A stretch of 64,000 nucleotides of DNA from Heliopora coerulea (lineage: Eukaryota; Cnidaria; Anthozoa; Scleralcyonacea; Helioporidae), in NCBI GenBank assembly GCA_030142905.1, contig JASJOG010000114.1, forward strand, positions 496,001-560,000, in the 5' to 3' direction. Each line of letters opens with the position of its first letter. Position 1 is the first letter of the stretch. The translations under genes were made by a program, and so were the position numbers. Below are positions 1 to 12,400 of this stretch, piece by piece. Below the pieces are notes generated by a model that did no database searches, was not told the origin of the DNA, and was given only the letters and a program-made list of their open reading frames with translations.

Positions 1-312
1 CGAGCCAATTATCATGTATCCAATTTTCTCTTTATTAAGGGTTAATTTGTTGGTTAGCAACCATCGGCGTACATTCTCTAAATCAATATTTAAATGACTT
101 TATATGTCTTCTATGGACTTTCCTTCTGTAGTTAATGTCGTATTGTCTGCAAACATATTAGTTGTTGAGGACGATAAACAATTTGGTAAGTCATTTATAT
201 AAATAAGAAAAAGTAATGGTCCTGAATTCGAACTTTTGGGTACCCCACACCAAACAACACGTGGTTGTGATCTATCGACATAATTGATAGAAATTGAGTG
301 TCTTCTTTTCAC
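1..312 (-). pseudogene. Non-LTR retrotransposon (LINE) reverse transcriptase fragment
   Basis: The minus strand encodes the palm part of a LINE-type reverse transcriptase. It has the block 'GPLLFLIYINDLPN' followed by 'MFADNTTL', where the family normally has a catalytic FADD; here the second Asp is Asn. After an in-frame TAA near position 100 the same frame continues with 'WLLTNKLTLNKEK', the usual segment after the catalytic box, and runs off the left edge. The substitution and the stop make it a dead remnant. The clade (CR1, jockey, L2 or similar) cannot be fixed from so short a piece. No 3' UTR or tail is visible. Confidence 0.8.
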
Positions 313-404
313 ATAACGCCGTTATTATCTCGTTATGTTGCTTAAGGCGAACCAGGTTTAACAGATTTGTTCTTACAATTAAGACTACTCTTAAGAGTTC
401 TACT

Positions 405-2150
405 ATTCGTCCAGAGGTACAAGACTTTTGCAACTAATATGAAACGAATTACGAGATCGGCAAAATAGACAAAGAAAACATGAAGAAGTATAAAATGAAA
501 CATATTCCGAAGAATAATGTCATCTTGTATTGACTCATATCTTGAGTTTTCAAGATGACATTATTCTTCGGAATATGTTTCATTTTATATTTTTAAAACA
601 TGAAGAGTTCCGCAATTTCATTGCAGACCACAAACCGGAAAATACAAAACAGAAAACAAATACGACAATCAAACCTGGAAAGAACGAGTAGGGGAAAGAA
701 AAAACGTAACCGTTCCGCAGTTAAATCAAAAATGGCGAAGCGTATAAACCCACAACTTACAGCTTTTCAACGAATCATTAACAGTAACCTCAAAAGAGTT
801 CAATGGGAAATTTCCTGAATGAAGACAGGTTTAAACTTTCTCAATAAGTTTTAAAGTTCAGAAGAAAGCAGTTGCTGGTCGAGTATGGAAAAGAGATAAT
901 ATTTGGTGCAAGAAATGTGTCTCAAGGAAGAATGAAGTCGGGATATAAATAATAAATATAAAATAATGATTTCTGAAAGCTGCTCAAAGCAATGTTCTGC
1001 AAGGAAGATTAACGAATCATTTCGGTCCCAAAACCTGTATTTCAAGACTTCTAGATTTAGACATACCTATGAATTATGTAACACAACTAAGTGGTTACCA
1101 AAACGTAAAAAGTCTCGATTCATACAAATCAGCGTCCATTCAACATCATCGAAGACTGTCGTAAACAATGAAATTCTCGGCAAATGTCCGGTCAATAAGC
1201 GCCAGCTCGAATTCCCTTATATCTTTTGTAGACATTCACCAGAAAAAACCAAGTCAGAACGTCGCTGCAAAAAGTGATCAGTCGGGCATACTCCAAGTCA
1301 TGGAGCTAAGTTTGAAAACCGCTCCCTCAACATCCAAGTCATGAATTGTTCAGTCACTAAGATGGTCTCAAAAAGTGAAACCAGCCGCAAGTATTTACTC
1401 TTTTTAAAAGAGGCTATTTCGTTCTTGCTTTTGTATTTACCCAATGAAAAGTTATGGATGTTAAATCATTTATTGGCTTCAGTGTTCACATGTTGTAAAC
1501 AACTTGGGACAGGTGGATACAAACCAAACAAGAACGAGACAAATATCCTTCAACCCGGACCCTAGTCTCCCGATTTTGCAGCCGGCATACTTGAGATTGC
1601 CGGAATCCACGTATACATTCCTTTAGCACATAGTGCGCAGGTGAATGTTCTTTGCACAATCTAATTGGTTCACCTATCTCGGAATATCTCATACTATTCT
1701 CCTCCTAGCATAACAAGATGTGGTTCCGTTTTGTTTACGTGACGTGAGGAGAACTTTTTTCTAAATAAGCCAAGTCGACGTGCCACACAATACCAAAAAA
1801 GCAACTAAATTTGACAATAAAGTATTCAAGATATGCATTTCTTTTACTTTTTAGCGATAAATGCACTCATGATATGTTCAAAATGTTTTGTTTACAAATG
1901 ATGATTGGGAGGCAAGCCGACTGAGTTCGGTAAAATTCTTTCCAAATTTAAAAAAATACGTGAAAACAATTATGTGTGGTATATGCTAAAACATTAATTC
2001 ATCTCATATCAGTAAGTTCACCTCCAATTCGGTAAATAATTGTTCCACATACAAACACACATACGCGTTGCAGAATTTTTCTCCTTCGTCACCATGCTTG
2101 TAAATGGTCCCCACGCACGTCGACATTAGTACCCTTGCACTGCGCTTTGA
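405..2150 (+). mobile_element. Crypton-like element, copy A (degraded)
   Basis: This stretch is homologous by eye to copy B (14491-16750) and copy C (48112-54598). It starts in the segment coding an acidic N-terminal region of a tyrosine-recombinase protein (DUF3504 type). It continues through remnants of the recombinase near 966-1277, where 'FPYIFC' and a Lys/Arg-rich tail match the other copies. The family-specific right end reappears at about 2030-2150. The segment 1615-2030 does not match the other copies and may be an insertion or diverged DNA. The left terminal region seen in copies B-D is missing. Reading frames are broken throughout and a palindromic insertion lies at 487-594. The family assignment is from remembered protein patterns, not from a search. 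Confidence 0.6.
487..594. mobile_element. 108-bp palindromic hairpin insertion (MITE or foldback-like)
   Basis: Perfect 39-bp inverted arms lie at 489-527 and 551-589, with a 23-nt loop. The block is flanked by the 12-bp direct repeat AAAACATGAAGA (475-486 and 595-606). Copies B and C of the host Crypton-like element have no such block at the same place, reading straight through the equivalent of AAAACATGAA. So this is a post-amplification insertion with what looks like a target duplication. A 12-bp duplication is unusual for DNA-transposon MITEs. Confidence 0.75.
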
Positions 2151-2290
2151 CTTGAAAGATTCATTTGTATGCTTTAAATTACAGCAATCTAATATGTTAC
2201 ATGTAATAATTAACAATTATTGTAATTATATACTGTAATATGTGCTTAGGTCCGACATATATGTCGAACTTGCACCTTAGCTTGCTATCT

Positions 2291-2364
2291 GAGTCTTAGT
2301 AGCTCAATGGTTAGAGTGTCTCACCGGTCATCGGAGGGTTGCGAGTTCGATCCTTGTCTGGGGC
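2291..2364 (+). repeat. tRNA-like SINE head
   Basis: A tRNA-like block has an A box (TAGCTCAATGGTTAGAG) and a B box (GGTTGCGAGTTCGATCC) about 30 nt apart. The anticodon arm does not form a proper five-pair stem, so a working tRNA is unlikely. The same arm sequence, CTCACCGG.GATC, recurs on the minus strand at 5564-5642, pointing to one tRNA-derived SINE family. The promoter boxes would be RNA polymerase III sites. Confidence 0.6.
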
Positions 2365-2438
2365 GCAGAAATCGTTTTTCTGAGTATAGAGCTTGACGAT
2401 CGTTCATCTATCTTAGTAATTAAATTCCATCATGAATA

Positions 2439-2749
2439 TTAGCGCTACTCCAAGTGAACAAACCCACACTGGGCAAGTAGAAAAAATCTCTACCGTGTTT
2501 GGGATTCGAACCTGCGACCTTCGGTTTACTAGTCCGACGCTCTTCAAACTGAGCTACAAGGGCAAGCCGAAAGCAGGCCGTTGGGATGCCGTCGTTCCAC
2601 GGCCTGTTCCCGGGTTGGCCTTGAAGCTCAGCTGTTAGAGCGTCGAACTAGTAAACCGAAGATCGCGGGTCCGAATCCCAGCCGCGGTATAGTAAACTTT
2701 TTCTCTGCTTGCCCGGTGTGGGTTTGTTCACTTGGAGTGGTGCTAACAT
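2439..2749. repeat. Head-to-head pair of tRNA(Thr)-like SINEs forming an inverted repeat
   Basis: The arms lie at about 2439-2566 (minus) and 2617-2749 (plus), separated by about 50 bp. Each carries a tRNA-like head with the anticodon loop CTAGTAA (anticodon AGT, threonine) and the boxes AGCTCAG..TAGAGCGTCG and GGTTCGAATCCC or close variants. Outside the heads both share a tail ending in GAACAAACCCACAC or its complement. The arms differ by scattered substitutions and small indels. A transcript through both would fold into a long imperfect hairpin. Confidence 0.7.
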
Positions 2750-2751
2750 CC

Positions 2752-5460
2752 TTGTCCCTCACAAAAGTACATAGTTCCACACAATTACTTAAATTCCGTC
2801 ATGTCTTAATCTTTTCTCGGAGCAGTTGCTTGATTTATGACTTCATTGTCATCACTGAAAATCATCTGCTAGGCCATAATCTTTATTATTAATGTTCACG
2901 TTTTCCCAAAACCAGAAGGCATGCTACGAATACTTTAAGAAAATTCATTTTCGAAAGCTTTGTTTACTTCCAGCTGGCTAATGGAATTATGAAAATCGTG
3001 ATACAGACAATAGATAACCCACTTTACTCCTTGACTGGACCAAATTTAGTTGAAAGAAATTATTATTTACTGCGACTTAAAATAATTCAATAACCTTGAT
3101 ATATTCATATGAACTCTTTAAAAAGGTCAACAAGTTTTACATTTGTTTTGTGCTATGATATCAATTTTAACTATGCTGGATAGCGATGATATAACATTCA
3201 TTTTATGATTTTTTTACAAGTTCCGTAAATGACGTATAACAAGCTTTTAGCGGAGGCACAAAAGGTAACAAAAGCTACGCTGTACCAAAACATAACTTCT
3301 TGACAACATTAAAGACCCAAAATCTTGAACAAAAATGGGAATAAATGTTACTTTTCTGTCTGTTTATCCTAAAATCTTTACATTTTGACATCAAAGTTAT
3401 TCTCCTTTGATTTCCCTTGGGGTATTTATCGAGAATAATACGTGTCAGATATGGAAGGCGAATGGTTTATGGATACAAAACGTAAATTAATTCATGCCGA
3501 GCTTTCGACCGACTGAATCAGGACTTCATGAGACCAATAATTAAAATAATTAATTTGATGTTCATCGACTTTTTTTTTTTTTCTTTTTTTGTTGATGTCG
3601 CCTGCAGTAAAAGTTTTGCTTTGATTTTGTCAGCATTTCTAGTGTCAATTAGAAGGAAAAAGTTGTCCATCCAATTTTGAGGTAGACCGGCATTCTTGGT
3701 TTGCCGGTATCTCATTTGTTCAGGTGTACTGGTCATGTAAATTAGGTACCATATAACGTTGCATTATCCACAATGACCAACAAAATTGGCTAAATGGCGA
3801 TTCTCTCTGGAAATATTCGGTATGAAGAAAATACGCTCCTTGACCCACTGCGGATTCCCTACGAACAGTATAATGGGAACAGGAAAGTTTATCGGTAGGT
3901 CTAATCAATACTTTTGAACGTTTTTGGTTTTTTCGAGTGTTATTTCTCATTTTGTGAAGTTTACCAGTCTTTGTGGAGAATATGGCAACAGATACATCTA
4001 ATTTGCATGTTTAAAACACTTTGAGTATCTGTCGAGTGAAATGAGATGTTGACAAGTCAACTACTTGCCTTTCTTGCTCATTTGAAAAGTGTTTTGTAAA
4101 AGTATTTTCATCGACTGGTTAAGTAAGATCGAAATTGGATGACAGATCTTTTCGTTTAAGAGGCACTTGAAATCTTTCTTCACGAAGGTCGCCAGGCCGT
4201 CTCGAGTTTTTGGATACAAAATTGTAACATTTTACTAAATATTACTATTGCGAAAATATAACGTTGATTTAAAATATAAAACATCAGTAAATAGACTACA
4301 AATAAAATATTGCATCCTCACAGTTTTTCTATGGCATTCTGTCGATAGGTTCTTCCTCTGTTTTCAAATAAACTTCAGGTTTTCCCATCCGTTAAGGTTT
4401 TTGCTAATCACATGACTCCTGCAGCTTCGCCATGCACATCACATCTGCTCGAATTCTTTTCACACGAACAATGCTCAATCACCACTGGATTTGTTCCATT
4501 CTGTCGTTCTTTCAGTGGAATCAAGCTATGATCGTTGGTCTCCTTTCAACAACAATCAAACAATTGCACTAGTAATCACATTAATAATAGCAAGTTGTAT
4601 GCATAAAAATGTTGAGAATAACAAGCTGTAATCATAAGTGTACTGCATGATTTGCTTGAATTTTTTTTTTTTGTGGAGGGCAGGGTTGTCTTTAGATGAT
4701 AGAGTTAAGTAATGATACACAGCTATTCTAAAAACAAAAGTTTTTTATACAAAAACGTTGGGAGAAAACGTAAATTCTTCCAATCAATCAATAAAAAGTC
4801 AACACATTACTAGAAATTGAACCCAGAATCCCTACTCCTTGATGACTCATTTACCTGTGCTTCTTCAAAATTTGCCTCTCATTTTGAACAATACGTTTTG
4901 CAGACAGTAATTAGTAAATTAAAGTTTGGAAGGGGCCAGGATCCCCAGTGAGCAGCAATTCAGCATTCGTTCTTCATGATAGATTTTTGTTTCATACCTA
5001 ATGGTTTCTTTACCTCTTGAGCAATATTCGGATGGTGGAATTACATGAAAAATGATCAACTTTGTACCAGTAAAATGGCAGTTGGCGTTAAATGCCTTTG
5101 AGTGGATTAAGGCACGATTAAGGTTAGATTTGCTCTAAAATTGTTGTGATCGCGTGACGATAAAGGTCTTTTGTTTAGTATTTTATGACTACGTTCGTAT
5201 TTTGTGTCACTAAGTTGGTATTGCTCATAAAATAAATAAGCTTGTGTTGGATTTACATTATATCAACAGAAATAGTAACAACAACGGTACAAGTGCAGTT
5301 TAGCGGACGCACATGGCCGCTGATCTTTGCAATCGGCTCAAGAACAAATATTATAAATTTTCCGCTGGAAATTTAAATGCAGCAGTAACAATAGTCAAAC
5401 GTGAAATTGTCTTAGTGTCTGAAGATATAATTCAATTCACAGAAGATAGAAACTCTACGA
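2752..5460. other. No gene recognised
   Basis: The stretch is AT-rich with a long T-rich tract near 3570-3590 and another run near 4660-4673. Open frames at 3518-3736 and 3720-3950 (minus) have no recognisable motif and look accidental. I see nothing else in this stretch. Confidence 0.4.
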
Positions 5461-5465
5461 CCAAT

Positions 5466-5509
5466 ACTAACCCTAATCCTTATCCTAACCCTAACCCTAA
5501 CCCTAACTA
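5466..5509 (-). repeat. Interstitial telomere-like repeat (TTAGGG on minus strand)
   Basis: About seven units of CCCTAA are present, the first ones degenerate (CTAATCCTTATC) and the last four perfect. The orientation reads TTAGGG on the minus strand, the usual animal telomere unit. It lies 55 bp from a tRNA-like SINE. Confidence 0.85.
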
Positions 5510-5563
5510 AATACATGTCCTTAATACGTACGCTCTCAAGCTATTCTCTCAGAAAAACTTTTC

Positions 5564-5642
5564 TGAGTCCCTGACGGGAATCGAACCCGTAACCTTCTGA
5601 TCGCCGGTGAGATACTCTAACCATTGAGCTACACAGACTCAG
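5564..5642 (-). repeat. tRNA-like SINE head
   Basis: On the minus strand GTAGCTCAATGGTTAGAG (A box) and GGTTACGGGTTCGATTCCC (B box) are intact. As in the copy at 2291-2364, the anticodon arm does not pair well, so it is a SINE or tRNA pseudogene rather than a tRNA gene. The acceptor-like ends GAGTC/GACTC can pair. Confidence 0.6.
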
Positions 5643-5750
5643 ATGGTGAGCGAAGGTTACATTTGTGAACTGGTTGAACATTGAGCCAGCAATCTGGTCA
5701 GCATCTAGATACTTCCTCTACACTGCATGCAAGACACACTGACAATTACA

Positions 5751-6464
5751 CAAGGGCGGAGATATAGGCGGGCAAGGGGGGCTTGGGCCCCCCATTTCTA
5801 CCAAAAAAAGCAAAATTTGTACTTTCATATTTAATGAATCTTGACATCTGGAGGAAATGTGGCGTAACATCAAGTGGAAAAAAAGTCCCCGACTAAAGTG
5901 TGGTAATTGATCAATAAAACTAAAACTGTGAAGAGGCATCCATGGATATGTCCCGAGGTGTTCCCGCTAGTCTTTACCAGCCATCAGGAAACACGCATTT
6001 TGCGTGGTTTTCTTCGTAAACAAAAGCTCAAAGGCAAAAGGACAGCGTACTTTGTTCAATATATGGTCTCTACCAGACATAAAGAGGAAAGAGAAAAAAA
6101 AAATAACAAAAAGGAAAAAGAATTTGTGGATTTGCATGATGAAAGGATTAAGTACTTTGGACGTTTTAATGTTTAAAACGTGCATGTAGTAGTGCACATA
6201 CGGCCACCGTCACCGTTTTTTGTGAGTTTCTGTTCTATTTCAAAGCTTTATAATAAAAAAAAAATTATTGTAAGATACGTGGACATGCGGTTGCATAATT
6301 TAAAAATCAAAAAATTTTTCCAACAATTTATGAAAGCCGTACAGCTTTACAACATTTGTTGAACAATATCCTGCAAAACTCTTCTGTAAGTTATTTGCCT
6401 TCTGTACTAAGTTACATCCGATAGCCATTAGCCCCCCACTTTTTGGGGGCTCTCTCCGCACTTG
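5751..6464. mobile_element. 714-bp non-autonomous DNA transposon
   Basis: Its ends are imperfect inverted repeats: CAAGGGCGGAGATA on the left and, read inward on the minus strand, CAAGTGCGGAGAGA on the right. Both are followed by G/C-run hairpins (GGGGGGCTTGGGCCCCCC and GCCCCCCACTTTTTGGGGGC). A 5-bp direct repeat, TTACA, abuts both ends (5746-5750 and 6465-6469). There is no transposase. It may belong to a hAT subgroup with short duplications, but the superfamily is not certain. Confidence 0.6.
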
Positions 6465-6469
6465 TTACA

Positions 6470-8669
6470 ACAATAACAGCGAACTACAGTTACAACAGTG
6501 ACACTGAAGAGTCCCTGTTCTTTCCTGTGTAAAAATAAAGGCAACTATGTAATGACACGAAATCTTAGCTGGCGCCTCGAACAAAATTTAAAGCTACAAA
6601 TCACTCGTGTTTGTGAAATATTTTAAAAAATAAGAATCATCGAGGATCTCTCCCCAAAATCTTAAACTTGCTAAATTTATTCAACATTTTAAAAATAGTT
6701 CATTCTATCAGTCATGAATTTCTCTAAATATAATATATTTCTCATCATCTGCAACTTATGAGCCCCTTTGAATAATTAGTTTTCCCTCCAGACAAATGGA
6801 GGCGTATAAGCTCCCTAACACCTCTACCTCTATAAAAATTGTTTTACAAACCAGATGGCTAAGGTAAAATAATGCATAATTTTCTGACGTTGTCCGTTGT
6901 ATCATCTGCTATTCTACCACAGACATCTCCATATGACGCCATCTCGACATTCTTTTCCCTACCAAGTCGTTGTCACCAATCTAAAAAGCCTTTTTGTGAA
7001 CTAAGATTACTATTCTTTTCATTCACAGATCTTACCTGGTTTTTCGTCACATCACCGTCGATTTCATTTGCAACAGTTTTGCTCTCAACAACCCACAAGC
7101 CTTTCTTACCAGGCAGCAACGATTTGAAGAAGCCAGGAATATTAAGAAGAAGCTTCGGTTTCGGATGGTGCTCACGATCACGCTCTGTTTCTTGATATGA
7201 AAAACAACTTTAGCGTCAGAAATCCAGTGCACCCTTGATGTTAAGGGACGCCACTAAGAGTGGCGTGATGGGATCTACTGCTTACATTACTGGTGGGACA
7301 AATTCTTCGCCCTAATAAAATATTAGATTTTTTCAATGAATTCACGTCATTAGTGTAATATTTTAGAGGAAAACTGCATTTTTGGTGTTTTGGGTTCTTA
7401 AATCGAAAAAATTTCTTCGTCAGGTTGCTTTGCTTCACGTTTCTCAAGTAGCCCATGAAATTCATTCCACTGCAATAAATTTGTGCCATGGAAATGAAAT
7501 TCTGTGAAAAACAGCTATCTCTTCCGTACAAACAAGTAATTCTACCACAAAAATAGGGAACTCTTTCTTGGAAATTGATGACTCTTTCAAAGAAAAAGAG
7601 ATTTTCGCCAGGGTCTAAAACCCTACGCAAAGGCGTTTTCCACATCAGATGTGCCTTACAGAGGTACATTTAGTTATATATTGGTATCTATAGATTCTGT
7701 TTGCTGATAATTCCACTACCTTTAAGTACAGTTATAATGTAACTGATATCAGATGTAATTTTGATCATCATTTGCCCGTGTGCTTGAGTGGACGAGAAAT
7801 AGTAACTTGAATGATAACCATGAGAAAACTAAAGTCTATGAAGAATTTACTTCTAAGATAAATTCACTACATTAGAATCTCTGTCAATCGCAAATAATCA
7901 CAACGAAATTGAAAAAATTACATATGGCAAAGTTCCAAGAATAACTTCTGATAGTTGTTTACAAGGGGGAAGTTAAATTGATAATCTACATCATGTAATG
8001 ATTATAATCATCGGTTCAAGGTCGTTTTTAATCAAACGTATTGGACAACTTTACCTATTATTTCAAGATTTAGTCTATTATTTCAAGAATAATTTTACCC
8101 ATTACTTTAACTATTATTTGAAGAATTCAGATGAATTATACTTTGATAAATCCCCACTTCACATATTATTGTACAATCTAGGGTAATGCAAGGACCGAGA
8201 GATAATTGGCGGCCAGCTAGATTAAGTTTTGAAGTAGTCATTGAGACGGCGTTTTGTTTTGTTAGCTAAAAGGGATTTCCTCCCAAAATCGTATTGAAGT
8301 GAGAAAATTACTTTACGTGCTTGACTCCAAATTCTTCAATGCCAACTGGACGCAAACTATTCACATTTTCTCGAGTTGCACATATAGTTGATACTAGATC
8401 ACCCATAACTGACTAAATGATTCCACTAGTTAAATCTGAATCAATGATTTTTAGTTTTCTACCTGCTGAATGAAGCAAGTTTATTGATTTAACATTACCA
8501 TACTTTATATCTAAGCTGAAAGAATCCTTTCAACTGAACAACAAATTCGATCAAGTTGAACAGTTTTTATGTTCTTTTCGCTAACATCTCGTGTACAAGT
8601 ATGTACCTGCTACTCCAAATTACCAACTTACTCTTTATTTTTTCTTTGACATGAAGCCAGTAGTTCTTC
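6470..8669. other. No gene recognised
   Basis: Non-coding-looking AT-rich sequence. Frames at 6872-7195 (plus) and 7241-7669 (minus) lack any known motif and show no splice-site pattern I trust. Confidence 0.35.
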
Positions 8670-9478
8670 TTTCTGTAAATTCATATTTGAACCCTTTGTG
8701 TTGAGGTGACGCTGAACGCTTCGTTGAAATTACGTAAGAGTTGAAGGTTTGTACGCTACGCCATGTTTCTTTTTTACTAAAGTTTTACAGTGGAAAAAAG
8801 TACGTCTTTTACTTCCCCCTACTCGTCCTTCTTTCGACAAAACTTGCACAAGATTTGCTTGTCGTATTTTGTTTTATGTTTTGTATTTTTTGATTCTTGG
8901 TCAGCAATAAAAATGCAGAGCTCGTTCATGTTTTCTTTGTTTATTTCGACGGTTTCCTAATTCGCTTCATCTTCGTCACTAAACTCTTGTACCTCCAAAT
9001 GAATACTTAGCATAAATCTTTATCATAGCATATCTTAGACATTTGTAACAAACTTTGAAATAATGTAGAATTTATCAATGTTTTAAGTCAAAAAAAATAT
9101 CAAAAAAATATTCAATCATGAGATCGCAACAGCTTGATACGAACATCAATTAATTAGCAGCAGAATTTTCAGAATGGATCCTTTATCATTTGTTAAACAG
9201 TCAAAGGTTATTCTCAACAAACGTTTTGTTTTGATAAAACATAATCGAAATTTTAAACGTAAATATGACAAGCAGTTTTAATATAAAATAAAGTCCAGTA
9301 TGGGTTGTTAATATTTGTGGCCAAATGTTGTTTTCTTTTTTTACTGCATTACCTCTTCTAGGTACAGTAAGGACGATTTGTCTTTTTGACAATTTTGAAA
9401 AATTATCAACGTTACTTGGATTCTCGAGAGATATATTGGAAGGATGGGCGAGGATTTGTTGCGTACACGTATTTCTAG
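8670..9478 (-). mobile_element. Crypton-like element, copy D (left half only)
   Basis: Read on the minus strand, this matches the left end of copy B (14491-about 15460). The terminal motif is ACTAGAAATACGTG, followed by a CCTCGCCCA box, a conserved AT-rich stretch, and the start of the acidic N-terminal coding region with the equivalent of the 'CKFCQK' segment near 8830-8960. The recombinase half is missing. Many substitutions separate it from copies B and C, so it is older or less constrained. Confidence 0.6.
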
Positions 9479-9479
9479 T

Positions 9480-12400
9480 TATTACTTTGTAATCATGAGA
9501 ATAATATTTTTTGAAGAGGGCTATACTTGAATCCACCTTCAAGTGTAGTCCTCCCGAATTGGAGGGGGAACTATACTTGAATTGATCCGGTACTTTAATC
9601 TGTTGAATAAAATGGTCTGGTATTACGTGGAATGAATTTCTAGAGGCACCCTTGTCCATTAAAGGGTTAACGTCTATGTTATTAAACTCTGACCTTGGAA
9701 GGTTTGTTATGCAAATTTTTATTATTCAATTAGACTTCCTCTGAGACTGGTTACAGCCTCATAGCTCAATATTTATAGACCATTCTAATAAAATATATGC
9801 TATCCATTGTAGGATAGTTGACTATTAACCATCAAGTAATTGATTAGTTTACCTTCGCATAAGGTTAAAAATTCTTTCACTTCTGCACTAATCTTTTGAA
9901 ACGACGAGTTTCTTTGGGGCTTCATCGATGATTGTAACTTCTGAGTTCTTAAAATAATCCACTTCCATCAATTTCCCGAATCCAGCATTGGATTTGATAT
10001 AGAGCGATTCAATGTAGAAAGACTTACATGTTACAAGTTCGAAATTCGAAAATACCACGTGGTTAATTCATGGTGATTCCAGTGAATCGTGGGATTTCAT
10101 CGCATCAAATGTTGCGGGAAACGCCCGAGAACTCCAATTTGCAACTTCGCGCGTGAAGACTTCGTTTTCCAAACGTTGGGCGGCAATCAACTATCTTCGA
10201 CTTAAATTGATGTTGTATTTAAAATATTTTTATTGCTTTGAGTCTCAAAGTACTCTTAGGCATTACCTTTCGATACATGAAAATGAAATTAATTCTTCAT
10301 GAAATGTGGGGTGAATAACTGACCTGCAACTTTCAAACCGTATCACACGTTGTTCAAGCACGTGGCTTGGAATCACAAGGACAAGTATAAAATTATATCA
10401 CTGATACAGTACAACAATGATATCAGCTGAACAGCTTTCCAAGATTGCTCTGTCCTTCCCTGCCACAGGTGTGCTATTAAAAGGCCATGGTATTTGAAAA
10501 TCTGTCTCATTTAAATGGTGCGTTACATCAAAATGTGTGTTTTCTTTTAAAAGTGTATTAGTTTAACTAAAACAGCAAAAGATGTGTAACCTCATAGTGT
10601 GTTACTTAAGATAAATAGTAAAAAGTAGTTAGTAAAAGTAAAGTTAAAAGTAACATAGATCATGTGTTTTCTAGCACACGTTGGTGTGATAACACATCAA
10701 GGTATGTTTATAAAATTTCATCGTAAATGGTGCGTTATTACTACACACCTTTTGTGTTATTTAACACATCTGGTTGTGCTTTTTAACACGTCTTTTTTTT
10801 AGAGTGCATCTTTCATTAATTCATAGTTAATATGCGGATAGACAGCAGTTCGTTTGCTTACCTGGTGGTTTGACAATGAATTTGTAACATAGTTAAAATA
10901 TCACCACAACTTTGTCTCTGTCTTGTCTTGTTCATGACTTGAATATCAAGCAAACAAGATGACGTTTTTCGGATATGTTTCATTCTTTACCTATCAGTTT
11001 AGTTTTGAATATTCCATAATGACCAGTTCCTTTAGCTCTCATGCGTTTTACGATAATTAAAATTTCAACGCAACGTTCAGGTCGTAATCACAGTTTTGAG
11101 GTATTATAGAAACTAAATTGCGCGAAGATATTTTTGTGGTTAATCTTCGTTTGTAAGGTGGTCCTCTAGGATATCATTCTGGCTAGCACCGGACAACTCT
11201 TTTCGACAGGATACGTCTCGGAAGCAAAGAAGGTAAAACCCCTCTCAATTAACCTTTCCTAATCATCGTGTAGTTTTAGAACATTGATCTGACAAGCCCC
11301 AGTAGATAATGTGCGGCAGGGAGAGGTGTCAAGGCACGGTCATTGCGCAGAATGAAGAATTAAGGGTGAGCAGGTTTAAGAGCAGGTGCACTACACTTGC
11401 TATGATCGTTAAAATTATGGCAATAAAAACGGACAGGAGCATAATATATGAAATGTTACAGATATCATAAAAACCTGGCTTTCCATGTAGGGATAACGAT
11501 GTACGTTTCTCGTCCAAAAAGACTTAAAACTCCATTGATAAGAATTCAAACAAGTAGAAAAGGCACGAACCCTCCTTTTTACTACTGGGAGGACATGGCT
11601 CGTTGACTTTCTGATTGACACCTTTGTGTCTGGTAGAAAATGGTCAAGCAGTAGTGCTAGTTGCTGTTCCATTTTGGGTCTCTTTTTTGTAAATCCTCAT
11701 CGGGTCTTTCTGTCATGAGTCTAAATTTAATAATGTGGGCTCTTACGTACGTTATCCACGACCATCTGATACTGTCAGTGCGAGAAAGGCATGCGCTGCC
11801 AGAAATTTGGAAATGGGGAGGACAGGGGAAATATTAGACCAATGTACCGACAAATATAATTTAGGAAAAATCAAAGTTAACCAAACGGAGAGCAGAAAAA
11901 AATTTGAGTAACACAGATGTATCAATTTAATAAGCGCGAGCACAAAGTCTCTCTTCACTAATTCATTCATTAAAAACTAAAAGTAATTAAAAAAACTCGT
12001 TAAGAGTTCATGAGGAAAATACAAAGGAAAATTATAACCGTGTCGTGTATTTATATCTGATAAAAACACACTTACTTTTTTGTTCTAATTTCCTCGGCTT
12101 CGGAAACATAAATGTTCAAATTTTCTTCGAGAATTAGCGTATTAAGGGGTTTGTTTTTTAAGCCGTTCAAAAACCCGCAGCACATGCTTTATCAGATCTA
12201 AAATACTCGGCTATAGCCTCATGTTTTATATCCGATAAAACACTCATGCTCGTTTTTTAAACATTACTTAACGACAGCGACAAGACATCAAGTATTATAT
12301 ACATTCTAAATTTACTGTATCATCTTTCTGGAGCTCCTTTCTGCGAAAAAGGAATAAATCTTTTCCATTTTGCCAGCTCTGGCTGTTAAATCGTATAAAA

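Noticed and set aside
2291..2364. Functional tRNA gene
   Set aside because: The A and B boxes are good, but the anticodon arm does not pair and the same defective arm recurs at 5564-5642, which is typical of a tRNA-derived SINE.
7241..7669. 142-codon minus-strand frame
   Set aside because: Composition and sequence show no domain, and there is no support from splice sites or neighbours.
9201..9659. 152-codon minus-strand frame as a complete independent gene
   Set aside because: It overlaps the left end of Crypton-like copy D, and part of it lies outside the conserved region; only the shared segment is reported, as a finding.
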